NCBI GenBank assembly: GCA_910580135.1
Contig: CAJTXC010000081.1
Coordinates: forward strand, 1 to 6,329
Reading direction: 5' to 3'
DNA length: 6,329 nt
DNA from: an uncultured Bacilli bacterium
GTDB taxonomy: Bacteria > Bacillota_I > Bacilli_A > RF39 > UBA660
Below are positions 6,164-6,329 of this stretch, one piece after another (the first letter of the stretch is position 1; each line of letters begins with the position of its first letter). The translations under genes were made by a program, and so were the position numbers. The notes under the pieces are model-generated. The model had not been told where the DNA came from, did no database searches, and saw only the letters and a program-made list of their open reading frames with translations.

Positions 6164-6329
6164 TTATATACTATTTTTTAAATCTTTAATTTTAGAAATG
6201 CTTAACCCAGTGCAAGAAGATATCACTTCTTCACTAGTTCCTTGTTTAATAAGATTTTTAGCAACAGTAATTATTCCTTCTTTTATTCCTTTTTCAATAC
6301 CAGATTCAAGTCCCTGCTCAAGTCCTTGT
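6164..6329 (-). CDS. Rpn/YhgA-type PD-(D/E)XK nuclease family protein, C-terminal tail (5' end outside window)
   Basis: Only the last 54 codons and the stop are in the window. The segment starts with Gly-Glu-Gly periodicity (GLEQGLESGIEKGIKEG), continues into a helical stretch (TVAKNLIKQGTSEEVISS) and ends with TGLSISKIKDLKNSI. This order of G-x-E/K-x-G repeats followed by a small helix-turn-helix-like unit is characteristic of the C-termini of Rpn (recombination-promoting nuclease) and PD-(D/E)XK transposase-family proteins, often annotated as putative transposases. The catalytic nuclease domain would lie outside the window and cannot be judged. These proteins are common, often multicopy, and some act in phage defence. 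The DUF421 gene follows after 37 bases. Whether the full gene is intact is unknown. Confidence 0.75.
   Translation of the reverse strand, partial: QGLEQGLESGIEKGIKEGIITVAKNLIKQGTSEEVISSCTGLSISKIKDLKNSI

Noticed and set aside
6127..6175. Sigma-G-like or sigma-A-like promoter before the DUF421 gene
   Set aside because: The -10 candidates (CATATAA, TATAAA) would start transcription on top of the ribosome binding site, and the -35 matches are poor.
1..6329. CRISPR array, tRNA, rRNA, insertion-sequence ends or riboswitch
   Set aside because: No regularly spaced repeats, tRNA-like cloverleaf, rRNA sequence, terminal inverted repeats or long structured leader were seen; nearly all bases are coding and the gaps are under 120 bases.

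Overview
The window is very AT-rich and uses the standard genetic code: TGG encodes Trp and TGA stops the yfhO gene. All supported genes lie on the minus strand, so transcription runs from the high to the low coordinates. One gene is the 5' end of spoIIIAH, which is specific to endospore formers. The YfhO and YetF/DUF421 families are typical of Firmicutes. Together these point to a low-GC Firmicute from a sporulating lineage, perhaps an uncultured gut Clostridia or Bacilli group. The species cannot be named from the sequence.

In transcription order the window holds: (1) the C-terminal tail of an Rpn/YhgA-type PD-(D/E)XK nuclease, 6329-6164, cut by the window edge; (2) a YetF-type DUF421 membrane protein, 6126-5389; (3) a large YfhO-family membrane protein, 5327-2757, a probable GT-C-type glycosyltransferase of cell-surface polymers; (4) an uncharacterised coiled-coil protein A, 2637-1618; (5) a related, longer coiled-coil protein B, 1625-231, overlapping A by 8 bp; (6) the first 53 codons of spoIIIAH, 161-1, cut by the window edge.

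Punctuation is compact. AT-rich hairpins with U-tracts follow DUF421, yfhO and gene B, and each abuts or overlaps a candidate promoter for the next gene. The layout therefore reads as short transcription units: DUF421, yfhO, A+B, and spoIIIAH. Two genes are best started downstream of the longest open frame because of their ribosome binding sites: yfhO at 5327 and gene A at 2637 (GTG).

The most unusual content is the A-B pair. The two proteins are tandem, apparently translationally coupled diverged paralogs, with an alpha-helical N-terminal part and a C-terminal coiled coil. In B the two parts are separated by a Pro/Glu-rich periodic linker. I do not recognise the family. The genes sit directly before a spoIIIAH that is detached from the usual spoIIIA operon. 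A sporulation or envelope role is a guess from position, not something the sequence shows.
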